Source: Bacteroidales bacterium
GTDB lineage: Bacteria > Bacteroidota > Bacteroidia > Bacteroidales > UBA10428
Direction of reading: 5' to 3'
Length of the DNA: 18,090 nt
Assembly: GCA_016926235.1 (NCBI GenBank)
Contig: JAFGOZ010000277.1
Span: 1-18,090, forward strand
Shown: positions 15,595-18,090 of the stretch, one piece after another
How the letters are laid out: the number at the start of each line of letters is the position of its first letter
How positions within the stretch are numbered: position 1 is the first letter of the stretch
Notes under the pieces: model-generated
What the model was told of the DNA's origin: nothing
The model's input: only the letters and a program-made list of their open reading frames with translations
Databases searched by the model: none
Translations under genes and position numbers: made by a program

Positions 15595-16998
15595 GAAATA
15601 GCTTGAACCATCCCAGCAATGAGTGCATAGTTTTTCTTTTGGTAAACCAATTGCTGCAACCAGGTCGTCGAGTTTCTGGAATGTTAAAGTTGTAAGATCC
15701 AGGTTTTTTCTTATTTGTTCTACCATGGCCTGGTATTTACCGTTGTTGGTATCTGAATACTCTCTCATATCTACGTTTTCCTTTCCTTCCAGTTGTTTCA
15801 CTGCTTTGTGGGTAGCCAGATCCAGGTTAGATCGTGAACGGCTGAAATTTAAAAATTCGCACGGAAAGGTAAGAGGCGGGCAGGCTATACGCATATGTAC
15901 TTCTTTAATGCCAGCTGCATGCAGATCGCGTACATTATCCTTTAACTGTGTACCCCGTACTATGGAATCGTCTAAAAATACTCCCCGGCTACCCTCAATG
16001 ATTGACTCATTTGGTAAAAGCTTCATTTTAGCCACTAAATCACGCATTTCCTGGCTTTGAGGCATAAAGCTCCGGGGCCAGGTCGGGGTGTATTTTGAGT
16101 AAGGTCTTTTAAGCGGAATACCCTTTTCATTGCTATATCCCATAGCATGACCAACCCCCGAATCAGGTATTCCGGCTGCAAAATCTGCTTCGATGGTATC
16201 ATTTTTGGCCAAGGCTGCACCGCATCGATATCGGCATCCGTCTACATTTATTCCTTCGTAGAAGGAAGGTGGATAGCCATAATACACCCAAAGGAATGCG
16301 CATATTTGCATTTTATCATTGGGTTTTCTTAGTTGTTCGTATCCTTCAGCAGTAATATGAACAATTTCTCCAGGGCCGAGATAATATTCTGTTTTAAAAT
16401 CTAAATTTGGAAAGGCACAGGTTTCAAATGTCGCGGCATAAGCTCCTTCTTTTTTACCCAGTATGATTGGAGTTCTTCCCGATTTATCACGGGCTGCTAT
16501 AATTCCTTTTTCTGTAAGAATAAGCATGGAACAGGTTCCTTTAACCCGTTTATAAACATTTTCAATTCCTTCTGTAAAATTTTTCCCTTCGGCTATAAGC
16601 ATGGCTACCAGTTCAGTGGGGTTGACAGAACCCTGGCTAGTTTCGGAGAATGTTCGGTGTTGTTTCATATAACGTTCTTCCAGTTCATCAATATTCACAA
16701 TTTTGCTTACTGTTACTAAGGCAAATTTTCCCAGATGAGAGGTTACCACCATAGGTTGCGCATCCGTATCGCTGATTACACCAATACCACTCTGCCCTGA
16801 GAATGATTTGACATCGTTCTCAAATTTGTTTCGAAAGTATCCATCTTCAAGGCTATGGATAGCTCGTTGAAAACTTTTGTCAGGAGAAAAAAAGGCCATG
16901 CCGGCCCGTTTGGTACCAAGATGGGAATGATAATCTGTGCCATAAAATACATCAGACACACAGTCCCTTTTGGAGATACTGCCGAAAAATCCACTCAT
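15592..16998 (-). CDS. PurF-type amidophosphoribosyltransferase paralog without glutaminase cysteine
   Basis: This is a 468-residue cytoplasmic protein, the length of normal PurF. PurF makes phosphoribosylamine from PRPP and glutamine, the first step of purine synthesis. The PRPP loop is present as GVFLDDSIVRGT (339-350). Cysteines 233 (ICAF), 380 (FPCEF), 458 and 461 (CTHC) match the places of the four [4Fe-4S] ligands known from Bacillus-type PurF. The glutaminase half is changed: the start reads M-S-G-F-F-G where active enzymes have M-C-G-x-x-G, and neither the HRGQE nor the GHTRY-type motif is visible. It may use free ammonia or have another role. Similar proteins are, as I recall, widespread in Bacteroidota beside a normal PurF. 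The gene converges on the CHAT gene with 13 bp between stops. TATGTTTT on this strand (17024-17031) is a weak -7 candidate. Confidence 0.85.
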   Translation of the reverse strand: MSGFFGSISKRDCVSDVFYGTDYHSHLGTKRAGMAFFSPDKSFQRAIHSLEDGYFRNKFENDVKSFSGQSGIGVISDTDAQPMVVTSHLGKFALVTVSKIVNIDELEERYMKQHRTFSETSQGSVNPTELVAMLIAEGKNFTEGIENVYKRVKGTCSMLILTEKGIIAARDKSGRTPIILGKKEGAYAATFETCAFPNLDFKTEYYLGPGEIVHITAEGYEQLRKPNDKMQICAFLWVYYGYPPSFYEGINVDGCRYRCGAALAKNDTIEADFAAGIPDSGVGHAMGYSNEKGIPLKRPYSKYTPTWPRSFMPQSQEMRDLVAKMKLLPNESIIEGSRGVFLDDSIVRGTQLKDNVRDLHAAGIKEVHMRIACPPLTFPCEFLNFSRSRSNLDLATHKAVKQLEGKENVDMREYSDTNNGKYQAMVEQIRKNLDLTTLTFQKLDDLVAAIGLPKEKLCTHCWDGSSYF

Positions 16999-17318
16999 TG
17001 TAGCTTATTATTAAATTATCTTTAAAACATAATAAAAATATAATAAAATTAGGTTTGTACATGCCGGAGTTAATAAATGATGAAAGATTGTTAATAGTTT
17101 TTAGAAAAATGAGTGTTGGATTGGTAATTATGATTTTACTTAGCTATTAACTATCTTGAAAGACTAAGAGTAGAATAAATGACACACTGAACTAAATATA
17201 ACCTGGAATAAGAAAGATTTTACCTTAATACTGTTTCGTAAACGATTTTTTTTAATGATCTAAAAGTGTTTCAACTGACCAAATAAATCAATTTATGTTT
17301 AATTAAAATTTTATTTCA
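16999..17318. other. divergent intergenic region
   Basis: This 320-bp AT-rich gap separates the divergently read PurF-like and beta-barrel genes and should hold both promoters. Apart from the promoter candidates named in those entries I see only a short GTTT-cgt-AAAC hairpin with a following T-run (17233-17252), too small to call. No open reading frame of note. Confidence 0.5.
17269..17301 (+). promoter_or_regulatory. candidate promoter of the beta-barrel gene
   Basis: TTTC (17269-17272) and TATGTTTA (17294-17301) are separated by 21 bp and each differs by one base from the Bacteroidota -33 TTTG and -7 TAnnTTTG boxes. The -7 box lies 17 bp before the ATG at 17319, giving a short leader, which fits the A/T-rich start region without a Shine-Dalgarno sequence. 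Confidence 0.4.
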
Positions 17319-17966
17319 ATGAAAACGCCATTTTTTTTAACATTAGTAATTGTTATCGGATTATCCGTTAAGGGATACTCTCAGGTTTCATTTGGAGTCT
17401 CTCCGGGTATTGGATTAAACACGGCTTACATTGGCTACAAGGTTAATGATAATGTTGTGCCTTTCTTTGGCTTTCAATATTTGAACGCCAGTTTTAAATA
17501 CGAGCAATCAGGCCGCGATTACGACTGGGAACTTAATCGTGTAGTTAATCAGGAATATTCAGAAAAACTTTCGGGTAGTTTATATATTCCGAATATCGGT
17601 TTAAAGTATTTTATAGCCCAGAAGAATCAAATGAAACCTTACATATCCGTAGTGCTATCAAAACCTTTCTTAAGTGCAAAAGCGGAAGATGATGGTGAAG
17701 AAATTGATGATGTTAAAGATGCGGTTAAAAAGTTAAAGATGATTGGCGGTGAGTTAGCTTTTGGTACTGAGTACTTTTTTGATGACAACTTCAGTATTGG
17801 TGGGGAATTTGGATTGAGATATTTTCATTTTAAATATGATGATTCATACGATCATGAATATTACAATCCTAATACCGGGGATTATGAGGAATCAGAAATA
17901 GAAGTAGAATACAGGTTCAATACGAGTCCAACTTTTACCAAGATTTCCTTAAACTATTATTTTTAG
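17319..17966 (+). CDS. small outer-membrane beta-barrel protein
   Basis: This is a 215-residue protein with a clear signal peptide (MKTPFFLTLVIVIGLSVKGYSQ, cleavage near residue 21). The mature part alternates hydrophobic and polar residues in strand-sized pieces: VSFGVSPGIGLNTAYIGY, VVPFFGFQYLNASFKY, SLYIPNIGLKYFI, KPYISVVLSKPFL, GGELAFGTEYFF, FSIGGEFGLRYFHFKY, and a final FTKISLNYYF ending in phenylalanine, the usual barrel-insertion signal. Eight strands are plausible, as in the OmpW/OmpX-like porin-family domains annotated widely in Bacteroidota. Acidic surface loops (EDDGEEIDD at 123-131, and 173-197) may bind cations or face the outside. No plug, OmpA or enzyme domain is seen. Role unknown; it appears to be a single-gene transcript. 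Confidence 0.85.
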   Translation: MKTPFFLTLVIVIGLSVKGYSQVSFGVSPGIGLNTAYIGYKVNDNVVPFFGFQYLNASFKYEQSGRDYDWELNRVVNQEYSEKLSGSLYIPNIGLKYFIAQKNQMKPYISVVLSKPFLSAKAEDDGEEIDDVKDAVKKLKMIGGELAFGTEYFFDDNFSIGGEFGLRYFHFKYDDSYDHEYYNPNTGDYEESEIEVEYRFNTSPTFTKISLNYYF

Positions 17967-17980
17967 GCGTATTATTTTTT

Positions 17981-18037
17981 ACCTGAAGATCCGATAGTTT
18001 AAATAGTTAACCGTGAAAAACCCTCATTTTTTCAGGT
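17981..18037 (+). terminator. possible terminator after the beta-barrel gene
   Basis: Two overlapping pairings lie 15-70 bp after the stop: TGAAAAA (18014-18020) with TTTTTCA (18028-18034), loop 7 nt, and ACCTGAA (17981-17987) with TTCAGGT (18031-18037), a long loop. They exclude each other because they share TTCA. The first is AT-rich but has a T-run in its right arm and could stop transcription weakly. Confidence 0.3.
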
Positions 18038-18090
18038 AGCACAATTTAAGCTAGATCTACCCATATTAATCCAGTTAAAAATTGTTACAA

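Noticed and set aside
15623..16060. Plus-strand frame of 145 codons opposite the PurF-like gene
   Set aside because: It is the complement of the PRPP-loop region; the minus-strand protein has clear family motifs.

Overview
The window most likely comes from a member of the Bacteroidota. Reasons: a C-terminal type IX secretion (T9SS) type A sorting domain on a Ycf48-like protein, a FISUMP domain, a small outer-membrane beta-barrel, TAnnTTTG-type -7 promoter elements, A-rich translation starts without Shine-Dalgarno sequences, and a PurF-like protein of a type I associate with this phylum. I cannot name a genus from the sequence.

Left part (about 1-4230): an AT-rich accessory block on the + strand. 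It carries a six-helix membrane protein, a secreted Ycf48/BNR-repeat T9SS cargo protein, and a YafY/WYL transcription regulator followed by an exported alpha/beta hydrolase. Each of these three units is followed, 0 to 19 bp after its last stop codon, by a 100-150 bp imperfect palindrome. The left arm starts with ...AAC, the right arm ends in GTT..., and the arms pair with bulges. A fourth right-end-like GTTTGGG lies just before the first gene. The layout (gene, palindrome, gene, palindrome, two genes, palindrome) resembles integron gene cassettes with attC recombination sites. No integrase is visible, so this would be an integrase-less cassette cluster (CALIN-like) or an undescribed analogue.

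Middle part (4440-15578): two large same-strand genes. The first encodes a 787-residue membrane-anchored protein with an N-terminal zinc ribbon, one transmembrane helix, a ZU5-like beta segment, a long helical region and a C-terminal FISUMP domain. The second encodes an exported protein of about 2,822 residues: a signal peptide, 52 consecutive 42-residue TPRs that I counted by eye, and a C-terminal CHAT (caspase-like) protease domain with its His-Cys dyad intact. Their adjacency makes a functional link possible but unproven.

Right part (15592-18090): a minus-strand PurF-type amidophosphoribosyltransferase-like gene converges on the CHAT gene with a 13-bp gap. It keeps the PRPP-binding loop and four putative Fe-S cysteines but has lost the N-terminal catalytic cysteine and other glutaminase motifs. 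A plus-strand gene for a small outer-membrane beta-barrel follows, with a plausible promoter and a weak terminator. No rRNA, tRNA, CRISPR array, transposase or integrase was seen.
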